Shown: positions 22,200 to 33,872, numbered from the stretch's first letter. The stretch: DNA of 64,000 nucleotides from Neurospora tetraspora (GCF_033439725.1 NW_026944388.1:930001-994000), one strand, 5' to 3'. Made by a program: numbers and translations. The notes: generated by a model not told the origin, from the sequence alone.

Positions 22200-24605
22200 A
22201 TGGCTTCATCTTCCGCAAATCCTGAGGCACGCAGTCTTGCCGCTGGCCCGTACAACTGTCCGGACTGTACCAAAGTCTTCGCCAGACCCTGTGATCTGAA
22301 CAAACACAGCAAATCTCACACTCGACCGTTCAAGTGCCAACATTCTGATTGCAAGTACGCCGAGCTTGGCTGGCCAACACTGAAGGAACTCGAACGCCAC
22401 AACAACGATAAACACTCTCCTAACCCGATCATCTACGCCTGCGAATACGAAGGTTGTGACTACGAGTCCAAACGAGAATCGAACTGCAAACAACACATGG
22501 AGAAGGCCCATGGATGGCTGTACACCCGGAGCAAATCCAATGGCAAACAGCCCGCGGATAGCTCTCCGATAGCACCCGTTTACCGGCTAAAACCTGGACC
22601 GCACGTTGCCTCAGAATCTTCTACTCCACTTCTCAAGCAGTCATCTGACTTTCTGCCTCTCCCTAACCATCATCAGGATTTTACCCTATTCCAGGATGAC
22701 ACCGACCAGTCCGTCATATTCGATGACGATGATGAGGATACAAGTCACCATCACGATGCTCCTCAACTTATCCCTTGGACATCGCCTGCTACCCGTCTAC
22801 GGAGGAACGGAACCATGATCGAACGATTTGATCAGACATATCACGGCAATCAAGCTCTCAGGATCAGTGATATTCCGGTTGACCCATCGCTCTCCGATCT
22901 TGTGCCGCGAGTCTTAACATCTGCGGCAGCTCCATCTACCTCAGCAGCATGCGGCAATAATGGCACCAATACCTCGGAGACCTCGAGGCAAACTCAGTCA
23001 TCGAGACAACAACCAAGAAGGGTCCCAGGCCGCCAACGTAGGAGAAACAGCGATGCCGAAGAATCAAGAAAGAGAGTCAAGCCAAACCCTACAGAAGTTC
23101 TCGGAGATAACGAGGGATTCACTGACAGCACTATGCCGTGTATCTTCCGCCACTCACACCCACACCTTTACAATAAGGAGACCAGAGACAAGTCCGATCC
23201 GTGCCACACGACGCATCGAGACATCTCAACCCTAGCACGACATCTGCTCCGACCGGCACATCGCCTCAGCGTGGACATCCGCATGATCTCATCATTTGAG
23301 ATCCAAGACAAAAATTACCTACACCCACGGGTTGGCCTTTGCCGCCGTTGCTGGCAGCCTTTCTTTGACCACTTAGAGTTTCAAAGTCATTTGGATCTCG
23401 AATGCGAGAAGGTGTCTAAGGGGAAGCGGGAGAAGTGGCGAATCATGCGCGATCTTTTCACGCCATTGGTCCAGCAGCATAACGAGCAGAGCAGCCTTTC
23501 ACAAGACCTTGATATGGCGGGGCAAGAAAACACAGCACACCGAACAAGGGGTTCGATCAACATGTCAAACAAAGCTGGAGATCATTCTCGCCAAGATTCG
23601 GTATCCGGCACTGCCACTCCAGCCAACTATGGGACGTTAGTTCCCTCCAGATCCAGCCTTGAGAGTGAAATCCACCTACTCAGAGAAGAAAACCGGCAGC
23701 TCAGGGAGTCACTGATGGCCCAGGAATCTAGGCGAGAGTCACTGGCGAGTACTGTTCACAGTAGCGCCGTCCATCTTGCATCCGAGGTGCCATCTGGTCT
23801 CGGGCTAGTCTCTGCGCCTCGGATGCCCAATTCCAAGGATTCAAATTCGGATCAGGAGAGCCTAGTAGGATACATGGATTCTCAATCCACGGATGTCGAT
23901 CGTGATGGCTTGATGAGCGAAACACCGGAAACCTTCATGAGACAGAGGCAAGGGCTCGGCCTGCCCTCCCACTCAACCGTCCACCACGTTCCAACAAGTC
24001 CATCCCCGCTACTTATCGACTCATTCCAAGATGTGCCCAACTTCAGCCAACCGCCAACGAGCGCGTCGCTTTTCTCCGCCCGAAAGCACCCCACTTCACT
24101 CGCCGATTCCGCCTACGGCACCTGCACCGACCCTCGGCGAGGAAGTCTGGGTGAGTCCGGACAGGCGGGATGCGCCCCGGCAGGAACGATGGCAGATATC
24201 TCGGGTGGTCCGCACAAGAATTGGTTCAACAACTCGAGTCAACAACGACAAGATGGCGGATCACTGACAACAACTATGTTCGGCGACTACCAGTTTGGCA
24301 ACAACAACATCCACAAGACCATGGACATGTCCAGACCTCCCACGTCATCCTCTTCTACCCCAAGGGGAGGATCAAGCCTTGGTGTCGCGACAACCCAGCA
24401 GCCTCAGCAGCCTCAGCAACAAGACTTTTCAGGGTGGTCCAATCCCAACCCTTTTGCCACGGCGTCGACGTCTCAGCCTTCACATGGCCTTTTCGAAGAC
24501 GCCTCGTTTGATTTCTTCGTGGCGGCGCAGACGGATTGTGGCGAAGAAACTGGTGGGTATAACCCGACTAGTTCATCACAGGATTTCGTTTTCTCTTCTA
24601 TGTGA
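22200..24605 (+). CDS. C2H2 zinc-finger transcription factor
   Basis: An 801-aa nuclear regulator if translation starts at the ATG at 22200 (context TCACATGGC). An in-frame ATG at 22125 is weaker. Three N-terminal fingers are visible: YNCPDCTKVFARPCDLNKH..H, then C-x4-C in FKCQHSDCKYAE with H-x4-H, then C-x4-C in YACEYEGCDYES with H-x4-H. An acidic DDDDED stretch and a basic patch (RVPGRQRRRN, likely nuclear localisation) follow. A second conserved Cys/His block (PCIFRHSHPH to LCRRCWQPFFDHLEFQSH) sits mid-protein, and then a short coiled coil (SEIHLLREENRQLRESL). The C-terminal third is Ser/Gln-rich and could activate. The DNA target and regulon are unknown. It converges on adenylosuccinate lyase. 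Confidence 0.82.
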   Translation: MASSSANPEARSLAAGPYNCPDCTKVFARPCDLNKHSKSHTRPFKCQHSDCKYAELGWPTLKELERHNNDKHSPNPIIYACEYEGCDYESKRESNCKQHMEKAHGWLYTRSKSNGKQPADSSPIAPVYRLKPGPHVASESSTPLLKQSSDFLPLPNHHQDFTLFQDDTDQSVIFDDDDEDTSHHHDAPQLIPWTSPATRLRRNGTMIERFDQTYHGNQALRISDIPVDPSLSDLVPRVLTSAAAPSTSAACGNNGTNTSETSRQTQSSRQQPRRVPGRQRRRNSDAEESRKRVKPNPTEVLGDNEGFTDSTMPCIFRHSHPHLYNKETRDKSDPCHTTHRDISTLARHLLRPAHRLSVDIRMISSFEIQDKNYLHPRVGLCRRCWQPFFDHLEFQSHLDLECEKVSKGKREKWRIMRDLFTPLVQQHNEQSSLSQDLDMAGQENTAHRTRGSINMSNKAGDHSRQDSVSGTATPANYGTLVPSRSSLESEIHLLREENRQLRESLMAQESRRESLASTVHSSAVHLASEVPSGLGLVSAPRMPNSKDSNSDQESLVGYMDSQSTDVDRDGLMSETPETFMRQRQGLGLPSHSTVHHVPTSPSPLLIDSFQDVPNFSQPPTSASLFSARKHPTSLADSAYGTCTDPRRGSLGESGQAGCAPAGTMADISGGPHKNWFNNSSQQRQDGGSLTTTMFGDYQFGNNNIHKTMDMSRPPTSSSSTPRGGSSLGVATTQQPQQPQQQDFSGWSNPNPFATASTSQPSHGLFEDASFDFFVAAQTDCGEETGGYNPTSSSQDFVFSSM

Positions 24606-25442
24606 TTATGTGAAACCATGGGTGGTGTGGAGCTGATCTAGCTCTGTCAATCATCACAGACTTCGGAGTCGAGGGGGTGGTTTCATTTTCATGATCTCTT
24701 CTCGTTTCTTGCGGGCGTTTGTCCAACGCGTTCTCTTGCCAGGATTTTCAGGTTTTCGCGTGTTAAAAGAGGTTCTTTGCTTTGGTTGTTGCGTACCGGG
24801 AATTCCATCTCCCTTCTTGAAAACTTTCTGCCCATCTTTGCCTCTCCCAGAAAATCTTGTACTCACTTGTTTCCTCTCAGCATTCGAACCACTCCTTGTT
24901 TACCAAGCATTAGATGTGCATGGGATCTACTACCAATGTTTAACGTCCTTTGAGAAAAACCGACTGGATAACATTTAGCGTAAGACTATGAACGCACTCT
25001 GGCATACGGATCTCTCGAGTTGTTGATGGAGGTACAACGCGAGAAGAGATGAATGGTCTGGCGTGGCCTTGTGTCATGAAACAATAGAAATACGCAGGCA
25101 TGGCTTAGAAATGACATCCAGTCCTGATTGAATACTACGATGAGCAGGATGAGCAGGTTCGTTTACGAACGCCAGAAAGGAGGGCAAGGGTATTCGAATA
25201 AAGATCGGTCCAATGTCCGAGACACGCTTAGGCCCGGTTCATGAGCAGCTCGACCGACATAATCGATGGTTGGAGATTGTAGATGTGATGGGGGAAAAGG
25301 ACGAATACTGGATACTGGGCGCCATGGGACGTAGAGCCTGTTGTATCTGTTGTAGTATTCTAAGTAATGATGATGATGATAAGAAGAAGAGGAAGGTCTG
25401 GAAGCCAGGGCCGCCCTGCCCAGCTTAAGTACTAGGCTGGCA

Positions 25443-25465
25443 ACAAAGGTTCTAAGAACCTTTGT
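25443..25465. repeat. Near-perfect palindrome, 11-bp arms
   Basis: ACAAAGGTTCT, one spacer base, AGAACCTTTGT. It lies in the convergent 3' region, so it could act as a two-way RNA hairpin or be a footprint of a small inverted-repeat element. Confidence 0.85.
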
Positions 25466-25518
25466 CTGGCAGTCACGAACCAGATCCTTCATGACTAAAT
25501 TAGACTATTCTACAAGGT

Positions 25519-25551
25519 GCTGGAAACCCGTGCTGGAAACCCAAGGTTTCC
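25519..25551. repeat. Direct repeat GCTGGAAACCC x2 plus hairpin
   Basis: GCTGGAAACCC at 25519-25529 and 25532-25542. The second copy also forms GGAAACC/GGTTTCC arms around CAA (25535-25551). Confidence 0.8.
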
Positions 25552-25680
25552 TGTATCAAGATGGTAGCACATTTTAAAGCGCGGAAAGCAATAGACAAGG
25601 GTACGGGCCTAAAATCTCTATCTCAAGTATTTCTTTGCCTTTTTCTTTAATAATCTTCACATATTTCTTTAGTAGTCTTT

Positions 25681-25716
25681 ACCTCTCTCTTCACCTCTCT
25701 CTTCACCTCTCTCTTC
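25681..25716. repeat. ACCTCTCTCTTC x3 minisatellite
   Basis: Three perfect 12-bp units, with partial units on either side. Confidence 0.85.
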
Positions 25717-25954
25717 ACCTCTCCTTAAGGTCAATAATGTCGTACGTCGAAGACATTCACAAACACGCTTAAGGACTCTCGTTTTGCATCTTGAACACTT
25801 ACATCATCAGCTTGAGATCATTATCCCTCACTACTATACTATCAAGAAAACCTGCCATATTTTATTTCAATCCTTTTTATGTACCAGAAACCCACTTCCT
25901 TATATACCCGAACCTTCAAAAGCCAAGCTACACCACACCACCCATCTATCTACT

Positions 25955-27783
25955 CTAGATAGAAAGCTGGGCAGTCTCCGCCTTGGACAAAGTCTCCTGG
26001 TACCTGCTCAGGCGTTCAGCAACCTCACCATTGCAATAATCCTCCACAATCTTAGGGGAGTTGCCAATGAACAAGGCAGGATCAACAAGACCATCGATCT
26101 CGCCCCAAACAGGCTTGAAGAACTCGTTCTTCTTGATGCGCTCGAGCAAGTCGTTCTTGCCGCCCTCCTGCTTGACGACAGCGCTGGCCTGGTGGGACAG
26201 GACGCGGATCTCCTCGTGGGCGTCCTGGCGGGAGACGCCGTGCTGGGCGAGCTTCATGAGGATGGACTCGGTGGCCATGAAGGGCAGCTCCTGGTCGATG
26301 CGGGCGCGGACGACAGACGGATAAACGACCAGGCCGTTGGTGACGTTGTCGAGCGCGAGCAGGATCGAGTCGGCCAGCAGAAACATCTCGGGGATGTCCA
26401 TGCGGCGGATGGCCGAGTCGTCGAGCGTGCGCTCGAACCACTGCGCCTTGAAGGTGTTGCTGAAGTTGACGGGCAGGTTGGCCAGCTTGCGGGAGAGGGC
26501 GGCGATGCGCTCGGAGCGCATGGGGTTGCGCTTGTACGCCATGGCCGAGCTGCCGATCTGCGACTTCTCGAACGGCTCCTCCATCTCCTTCAGGTTGGCC
26601 AGGTGGCGGATGTCCGAGGCGATGCGCTCGGCGGTGGCGCCGAGGGCGCACACGGCGTTGGCGACGCGGAGGTCGACCTTGCGGGTGTAGGTCTGGGTGG
26701 AGATGGGGTAGGTGGAGGGGAAGCCGGCCTTCTGGCAGAGGATCTTGTTGAGCTCGACGATCTTGTCGGCGTTACCCTCGAAGAGCTCGAGGAAGGTGGC
26801 CTGCGAGCCGGTGGTGCCCTGGGCGCCGCGGAACTGGAGACGCTCGCGGACGGTCTCGATGTCCTCGAGGTCCATGACGAGCTCCTGGATCCATTGGCAG
26901 GCGCGCTTGCCGATGGTGATGAGCTGGGCGGGCTGGTAGTGGGTGAAGCCAAGGGTGGGAGTGTCCTTGTACTTGAGGGCGAACTCCTTGAGGTTCTGGA
27001 TGACCTTGGCCAGCTTGGGGAGGATGAGGTCAAGAGCCTTCTGGATGAAGATCAAGTCGGCGTTGTCGGTGACTGTTTCATCTAGTCAGTATGGTTCGTT
27101 CCCTGAAAACGACTAGTAAAGAAGTGCGTACCGTAGCAGCTGGTGGCCTGCGTGATGGGAGGTCAAGGTCAGCGCACAAGTCTTCACTGATACAGGGAGC
27201 AATGTTGTTCACTTACACCCAAGTGAATGTGGCCGGCAGCAGCAGGAGCATCCTCGCCATAGGCGTGGACGTGGGCCATGACATCGTGCTATGGGGATCG
27301 ATTAGCAGAGATCTCTGTCATATGCCTGAAGGGTAACTTACACGGAACTTGTTCTCGTACTCACGGGCGACATCGAAGGCCTTGTCGCTCACGGTAACGT
27401 GCTCGCGCATCTGCTCGATGGCCTCATCGGGAATGTTGAGACCCAGCTCCTTCTCAGCCTCGGCCAGCCAGACCCAGAGTTGGCGCCAGGTGGAGGCACG
27501 GGTGCGAGCCGAGAAGATGGACATCATCTCCTGGGACGCATACCTCGTGGCGAGGGGGGTCTTTGAGTGGCATGGTGCGTTAGCTTGGTGTCATCTGGGT
27601 TGATTGAAGCTGGCATAGGTCTGGGTGAGAAGAGTGTTCAGGATCTCATGGGAAAGGGTCGAGTCAGGCGTGGTGGTTTGGGTCGAGGAGGGGCAGCGCC
27701 AAAGTGAGGGTATCGCGGGGTCGAAATCAACGCATGAAGAAAGTCTTCAGAAGTTTTACCTGGTACTTGTCGTAGCTGGACAT
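25955..27783 (-). CDS. ade-4: Adenylosuccinate lyase
   Basis: Cytosolic fumarase-superfamily enzyme of purine synthesis. It splits SAICAR to AICAR and adenylosuccinate to AMP, releasing fumarate. Five exons give 482 aa, the usual fungal length: 27783-27760, 27560-27342, 27288-27217, 27147-27132 (only 16 nt) and 27072-25955. Junctions read [41 protein letters not shown]. The superfamily signature [14 protein letters not shown], the [10 protein letters not shown]-like segment [11 protein letters not shown] and the substrate loop around GTTGSQATF are all intact. The first intron is long (199 bp) and ends in AAG. A 433-codon frame on the opposite strand is a codon-bias shadow. Function is certain. 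The symbol follows Neurospora usage and assumes that host. Confidence 0.94.
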
Positions 27784-30700
27784 TTTGGCCTGTTCGAGTG
27801 TAAGCACTGGTCCTACTTTTAAAACTCTGCAAAGAATTGCTCACCGGGTTCTCTTCTTCTCGAGATATACTGAGATGAGGATGATGGAGGGGTAGTTCAA
27901 TGTTTGGAAGTGGGATGAGTCGATGATCTGATGTCACTTATAAAAATTTCATTCACCAATCGCTGCAGCTCAATTGGGGGACCCTTGTGGTCGCCCTGCA
28001 GCGTCCCAAGACAGCCCCATAGCGTCCCTGCAGCAGAGGAGTCATCGCCCGTAGCCGCTCTCTTTCCCCCCCGGATCGGTAGGCCATTGGCCCCGCAAAA
28101 TCCCGCGCTGTAGCCGAACATCGGCCCCGGAGAGCGTCCGTTCTCGCATCCTTCCCTCCGTCCCGGTCACGGAACCTGTCACGGTACGTTGCACACCAAA
28201 GACACGGTACGAAAGCCGATCATTTTGGATGCAAACCACCTCATCTCCGGAATGCAATTCCGAAACATCTCTCCCCAACTCCCTTATATTCCTCGTTGTT
28301 GTAGGAAGCATCCATTTTCGAACCCTCTGGCACGCAAGCGGGGGGAGCGGCTCAAAACCATCCTCTAGAATACTCTCCCTTCCTTTGAAGTTGTCAAAGT
28401 GCCATTAAACCGCTCTTCCGAGAGCGTTGCCCTCACTCACCGTCCATCCGCCAACTTCGTTCCATTCTCTATCTGTCTCCTCGGAAGACCGCACTCCCTC
28501 CGACTCGCGCAATGCTTACTCCCTTCCCTTTTTCCCTTGGCCCCGTTCCCATAATGTTGAGAAGACAAAGTGTCGTCCAAGATGATGACCTTTCTCCCCA
28601 TCGCCACCCGCCTCCTCATTCCTCTTTTTCTCCGAAGAACGGCGGTAGACTCGTATGTCTTGCTACTAAACCGGCTTGCCATCTTTTATTCGCAAAGTAA
28701 CAGAGCAGCTTATGCTACACGAGCAAACTGACGTGCAGGCAGGAGCGTTTGCTTCGTATCCAATACCGGGACAGGCGCAAGACTCATGGGTTTGACGTTA
28801 GCACTCATGTATCCACGTCGGGAGGCCAGCAGTCTGAAGGGAGAGACCACGGGAGTCGATACATGCGCATGGGCTTGAAATAGAGCCACATCGCGACTAC
28901 ACGCTGTCCATCTCAAAGTCAGCCGAGCCGTATCAGAGAAGTTCCCGGTGAGGAAGCAGGTGATGATGGCCATGGAGAAGCCTGTGGGTGTTTTTTCCGA
29001 GGCAGAGGCGTGTCCTGACAGATGTTATTGGAAAGACGACAATCAAAGGGATGCGATCACTGTCAAAACCGGGTATGATCACGGACATGCAGTTGGGAAG
29101 ACAGCGATGCCAAGAATGTCACGGTTATGGAGGGTTCTTCGAGGGAAAGAAGAGATGATACAACATACGGGTAGATTTGCGTACCTGATGCATGGCACGT
29201 TACTACCACGGAATGGGGTGGTGGTGTTGTGCTGTACCGCTTCGACTATGGGAGTTTCCGTAGAGGTATCGACCGACCACCTCAGCTGCTACGACGACCA
29301 TCTCTGATCTGATCGAGAACAATTGGGCTATTTCCGGTAAAGCGGCAGTCACACAGCCAGATGCTGAGTCCTGGATGACGACGACACTTGGCTTCCCTGG
29401 TCGACGGAGGTTTTCCCATGCAATTAATGTATGCATCGTGGATGGTTGCAGAGACGAGGTCGAAGCGCTCAAGGTCGATAAACGAGGACCAACATATGAG
29501 ACATGTGTTATCCGCCTTCTCGCGATGCGCATTGCACAGCATTCTTATTCGGGTGTCTGGATGGAATCATGATGCGAAAAGGACAACATCGAGACGAGAA
29601 CCAGTTGGAGTGGAGGAGTTGAGTCTGAGAAAGGAAGGAACTCGAGAAGGTGGAAGCTTCCGTTTCCAGTCTTCCATGCCAACAGGTACTTAACCTGGCA
29701 TGTCGGAGGTTAGCTCTTGCCGACACTGGTAGAGGTAGGCATCAGATGTCGATCAAGAGAGGGCATTCGGGGGAAACGGCAAGCGCGGAGAAATATGCTC
29801 GTCACTTCCTTCAATACCTCTAGGGCTTTCCCTCGTTTCACAAACCCATTTTCGACTCGACACAATTTCCGAGCAGAACGCAACAAAAAAGTTCAGAGTG
29901 AACAGTGTCGAGTACTTCTCTTCCTGGCCCAAGCTGAGGACCCGAGACCTATGAGGCAGCAAACGTCTTATGGCTCCGGAAACCAGATTGTGGTTACGTT
30001 AAACGAATGCTTCAGTCGCCTTCGTTTACAGTCCCTTCGCTGCAAAGCAACAACAGCAACTCACAAAGCTGACGTTTTCCTCGTCTTGTTGTCGTAATCA
30101 CGTTTGCTAACCGACTTTTCGCAGAACATGGTTGTCGGTTCCTGTTGGAAGTCCGTGCCCTGGGCCGCCCATTCACCGGCTTTGCCCATTCACTGGGCCG
30201 TTCCATTACCGGCACTCCCTTCCAGGTATTTAGGCTGCCCTGGTTTCCGTTTCTCCTCTTCCGTTAGACAACTACAATCAAGCCCTTTTCGTTGTCGCCT
30301 TCCAGCCTCCATCAGTTCCTCTCTTCCGCTGCTCCATCAACGGGTCACAGTCCTCCCCAATTCAGCCGAAATTCAGATATTGACAACGATTCGATATTCC
30401 AGCGCGGCATCCTCTCCATTCGGCCTGGTTGTGCATTTTGCCGCACCATCACCTCTTTTTGGGGTTATTCCCAGTTTGCCCCTTACAATGAAGTCCCCTG
30501 GCACTCGAGGACCCCAGATCTGCCGGCAAGCGACCGGAACATCAGCCGGCCATGAGGCTGATCCCCCGCATATTTCATCTTGCGAGAGAACAAACATTCC
30601 TACAGCTTTCCCATTTGAGTCAGGGGAACAAACATCTCTGGATTAAAGGATTAGAGGATTAATAGGTACTTGGCCACCTTCAAGTGACTGCCTTGTTCCT

Positions 30701-31656
30701 GCTCGGGGATTATCTTTGCTATTACCACCGAATACCCACAGATACCCCCATATTACCTTGGCCGGTTTCTCGGAATGCTTACGCCGTGGCGCCGTGTCTC
30801 ATCCCCCAAGTCACCCCTCTGCACCTCCTCTTCAACTCCGACGTTGTGGCCGCGGTTGTGATGTCCGACTTGGTATCACCATGCTTGCCTACCTCTGTAA
30901 TGAAACCTCAACCTCCGTGGGCTTCTTGATGCCTTCTCTCCTTAATAAGTACAAACACGTTGGGTGGCGCACCCACGGAAACAGGGGCTTGTCACACAAA
31001 TGACATGTTTACCGAAAGGGACAGCGGATCAACAGCTCGTTCTTCTAGAATGGCGGATATTCTTAACCTCGTCGGCTACCGGCAGGAACTCTTCGCGGGA
31101 TAGGGCCGGGGTCCCAGTCCTCCTCGTTCCGAGGATGCATTTTGTACGAGTCGAGTTCCAACTACACATCATCTTCAAGCACACTGACCCCATGTTACGA
31201 GCATCTCATACGCCTGCCGCAGCTGCAGCGAGAGGAACGAAGCCAGACAAGGTCCCGCGACTGCAATGGCACAGCTTACGATGCGAGGGACGATAATATG
31301 TACATCGCAACCTTGTGGTTTGTATACCATGTCAACGCCGCGTCTCCCAGAGAGATGGTATCCGTGGTTTTAATTTATGTTGCTCCCTCCATCCCTCCAT
31401 GCAATCTAAAAGTTGACCCGATCTGCAACATTACCGCGTGTACTCGCGATATATTTCGTCTTTCCACTTGTTAACCCAAGGCCGGCCGGTAGTCTTTGTT
31501 CCCATACTTTATGAGACCTGGTTCTTCTTTTGCATCACCCTTTTGCACGTTCTGCGGCTCGTCTATTTGCTTTGACTTTTTGTCCTTGTCGCGCTGGCAC
31601 GTAGCCACTCGATGCCATACCCGCTGACGGATATCATCCTCTGACCGGTTACAACA
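27784..31656. other. Divergent intergenic region between adenylosuccinate lyase and chitin deacetylase
   Basis: 3.9 kb without a supportable gene. It is pyrimidine-rich near 28330-28640 and 30220-30480. The longest frame (180 codons, 30104-30646) is Ser/Pro/Leu-rich with no domain and looks like an unconstrained CT-rich leader. It probably holds both promoters and perhaps a long 5' UTR or non-coding transcript. Confidence 0.45.
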
Positions 31657-33604
31657 ATGAAGCTGTCTTCCGCTCTCTTAGCCACTTCGCTTGGCTTGAC
31701 GTTTGCCCATGACAACAGCGGCGGCCAGCATGTGCCAAAGATTCTGGGAGGCAGGAAACTTGTGTCCGAGCTAAAGGCTTTCCGTTCGGGACCTGTGCAC
31801 GCAGCTACTCCTTTGAGTGAGCGTGCGCCAACACTAAAGCAGAAATCTGGCCCGCGCAAGCGGGATGCGGACGACCAACAATGCGGGCCGGGACTTGGGA
31901 GTTGTGCAGCTGGAAAGTGCTGCTCCTTTGAAGGGTTCGACTAGCTCCCCTCTCTTCAAGCTGCTGGGTATGAGTACTGACATCCCCCTGATAGATGGTG
32001 TGGAGTGGGAGAGGACTATTGCACTGCTCCTGATTGCCAAATAAACTATGGCCCAGGATGCGACGGGGTATGAATGACTACGGCCCAGAACAAAACCGAA
32101 AACTTGACTAACGGCCGGCACAGAACCAAAAGCCTTCAGGGCCTGACACGTCGGGAATTGCAAGGCCAAAAGTGGGCAAAGTCCTCTATGCCGGAGGGGG
32201 AATCTACGATTGCGTTACCGATGGAGACATTGCGTTGACATTCGACGATGGACCGTACCTCTACACCAATGATCTGCTCGACAAGCTGAAGGTTCGAACT
32301 CCCTTGTTGTGTTCTTCGGACGATAACAGCTGATGTTGGAGACAGAGCTATGGAGCCAAGGCCACCTTTTTCATTACGGGCAACAACATCGGTAAAGGAA
32401 TGATCAATGACCCAAGTACTCCCTATCCGGCGATTATCAGGGTAAATAACTTGTCCTCAAAGACTCTTTGGCTAATAGTTTACTGACTCTCTTCACAGAG
32501 AATGCATGCAGAGGGCCACCAAATTGCCAGCCATACTTGGTCCCACGAGAACGCCAGTCAGTTGACTAACACTCAAATGACGAACCAGATGGTGTGGAAC
32601 GAGATTGCATTCAACTCTATCCTTGGTTTCTTCCCAACGTATATGAGGTAAGTTCAAACGGATCTTCGACTATAACCTTATTTTCTAACTCTCAACTAGG
32701 CCCCCCTATTCGATCTGCGAGAAGAACTGCCAAAACGTTTTGTCAACACTCGGCTACCATGCTGTTTACTTCGATCTTGACACCGAGGGCTATCTGCATG
32801 ACGACGCCAAACAGATCCAGACGAGCAAGAACATCTGGGATAAGGCTATTAAGGATTCCAATCCCGCTAGCGACAGCTTTCTCCAGATCGAACACGACAT
32901 TCACGTACAAACGGTTTACAACCTGACGGACCACATCTTAACTTCGCTTTTTTCCAAGGGATACAGTGCGGTGACAGTAGGAGAGTGTCTGGGCGACCCG
33001 GCGGAAAACTGGTACCGTACCGGACCGGCCGTTCCGTCGCTTAGCTCTACCTCGTCGGTAAGATCTACTACATCAACCACCAGCATCAAGCCCTCGAGCA
33101 CTTCCACCAGCATCCGTACTACCACGAGATCCACAGTCCTTGCAACTACCACATCCACAAGCACAAGCACAGGCACAAGCATCAAGACACGATCCACTGG
33201 CATCCTCGTTCCACCAACTACGAGCACTTCCACTACTAGCACAAGCATCCGCACGAGATCTACTGTCCTAGTCATTCCAACCACGAGCACAAGCACTACC
33301 AGCACTCGTTCCACAACAAGTAAGGCCTTTTCCCCTCCCTACTGGCCTCTCCTGGCCCTCCCCATCATCCATCTCTTGATACCGTGAACTTCGCTCGCCA
33401 AACCCAACCCTCTCTCATCCGAAGGGGGGCCGGTTCAGCAAATGTTCTCCTACCACCCCCTCCTATCCGCTGTTTTAGTGAACCATAACATTGATGATTT
33501 CCTCCCAACCAATCTAGCAAGAAGAACACACTTATAGTTAGGTGCATGGAAAAGCTGAGCTGACCAAATCCTTAACTTCTTTCCGTTACATCAGTAACAA
33601 ACCC

Positions 33605-33636
<32 letters not shown>

Positions 33637-33872
33637 CTTCTTCAACACCACCCCCGAAAGACGGCGACTTAACCATCAGCATCAACGGCGAGTGCGGTCC
33701 CGACTTTGGCCAGACGTGCTTGGGAAGCAGGTTCGGGGAGTGCTGCGGGTCGGCAGGGAGATGTGGCTCGGGCTTGTTGTACTGCTGGGCGCAGGTTGGG
33801 TGTCAGGTTGGGTATGGGAATTGTTTGATGGGTTCTGTTGAGGGGACTGGTGAAAAGGTTGAGGAGAGGTAG
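31657..33872 (+). CDS. Secreted chitin deacetylase with N- and C-terminal CBM18 chitin-binding domains
   Basis: Extracellular carbohydrate-esterase family 4 enzyme that removes acetyl groups from chitin to make chitosan in the wall. I read seven exons (553 aa): 31657-31934, 31995-32067, 32124-32291, 32346-32441, 32499-32647, 32700-33319, 33595-33872. A signal peptide leads to a CBM18 (CGPGLGSCAAGKCCSFEGWC..EDYC), then the NodB-type domain: ALTFDDGPY (metal-binding Asp pair), SHTWSH (metal His pair), RPPYS (active-site groove), a YFDLDTEG motif and IEHDIH. A Ser/Thr-rich, presumably O-mannosylated, linker and a poly-Thr run (from ACA repeats) join it to a second CBM18 (GECGPDFGQTCL..GECCGSAGRCG..YC). 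Two donors are unusual GTTCGA. If the last intron (33320-33594) is kept, translation ends at 33387 in a hydrophobic tail instead of the second CBM18. Confidence 0.88.
33320..33594 (+). other. Last intron of chitin deacetylase, retention changes the C-terminus
   Basis: GTAAGG donor and CATCAG acceptor, 275 bp, longer than the other five introns (51-60 bp). Its first 68 nt are open in frame and encode a short tail rich in Leu, Ile and Pro ending LLALPIIHLLIP before a TGA. Confidence 0.6.

Larger units (their letters stand above)
24606..25954. other. Convergent 3' region with hairpins and tandem repeats
   Basis: Lies between the 3' ends of the zinc-finger gene and adenylosuccinate lyase. It contains an 11-bp-arm palindrome, a second hairpin with direct repeats, and a 12-bp minisatellite, listed separately. 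No gene was recognised. Confidence 0.6.

Noticed and set aside
25784-27085. 433-codon plus-strand frame opposite adenylosuccinate lyase
   Set aside because: Complement of a real, highly biased coding exon; Leu/Gly/Val-rich with no domain.
30104-30646. 180-codon frame upstream of chitin deacetylase
   Set aside because: Ser/Pro/Leu composition follows CT-rich DNA; no domain, no support from introns or neighbours.
33542-33841. 99-codon poly-Asn frame at the chitin deacetylase 3' end
   Set aside because: Wrong frame of the ACA repeat; the correct frame gives poly-Thr and a complete CBM18.
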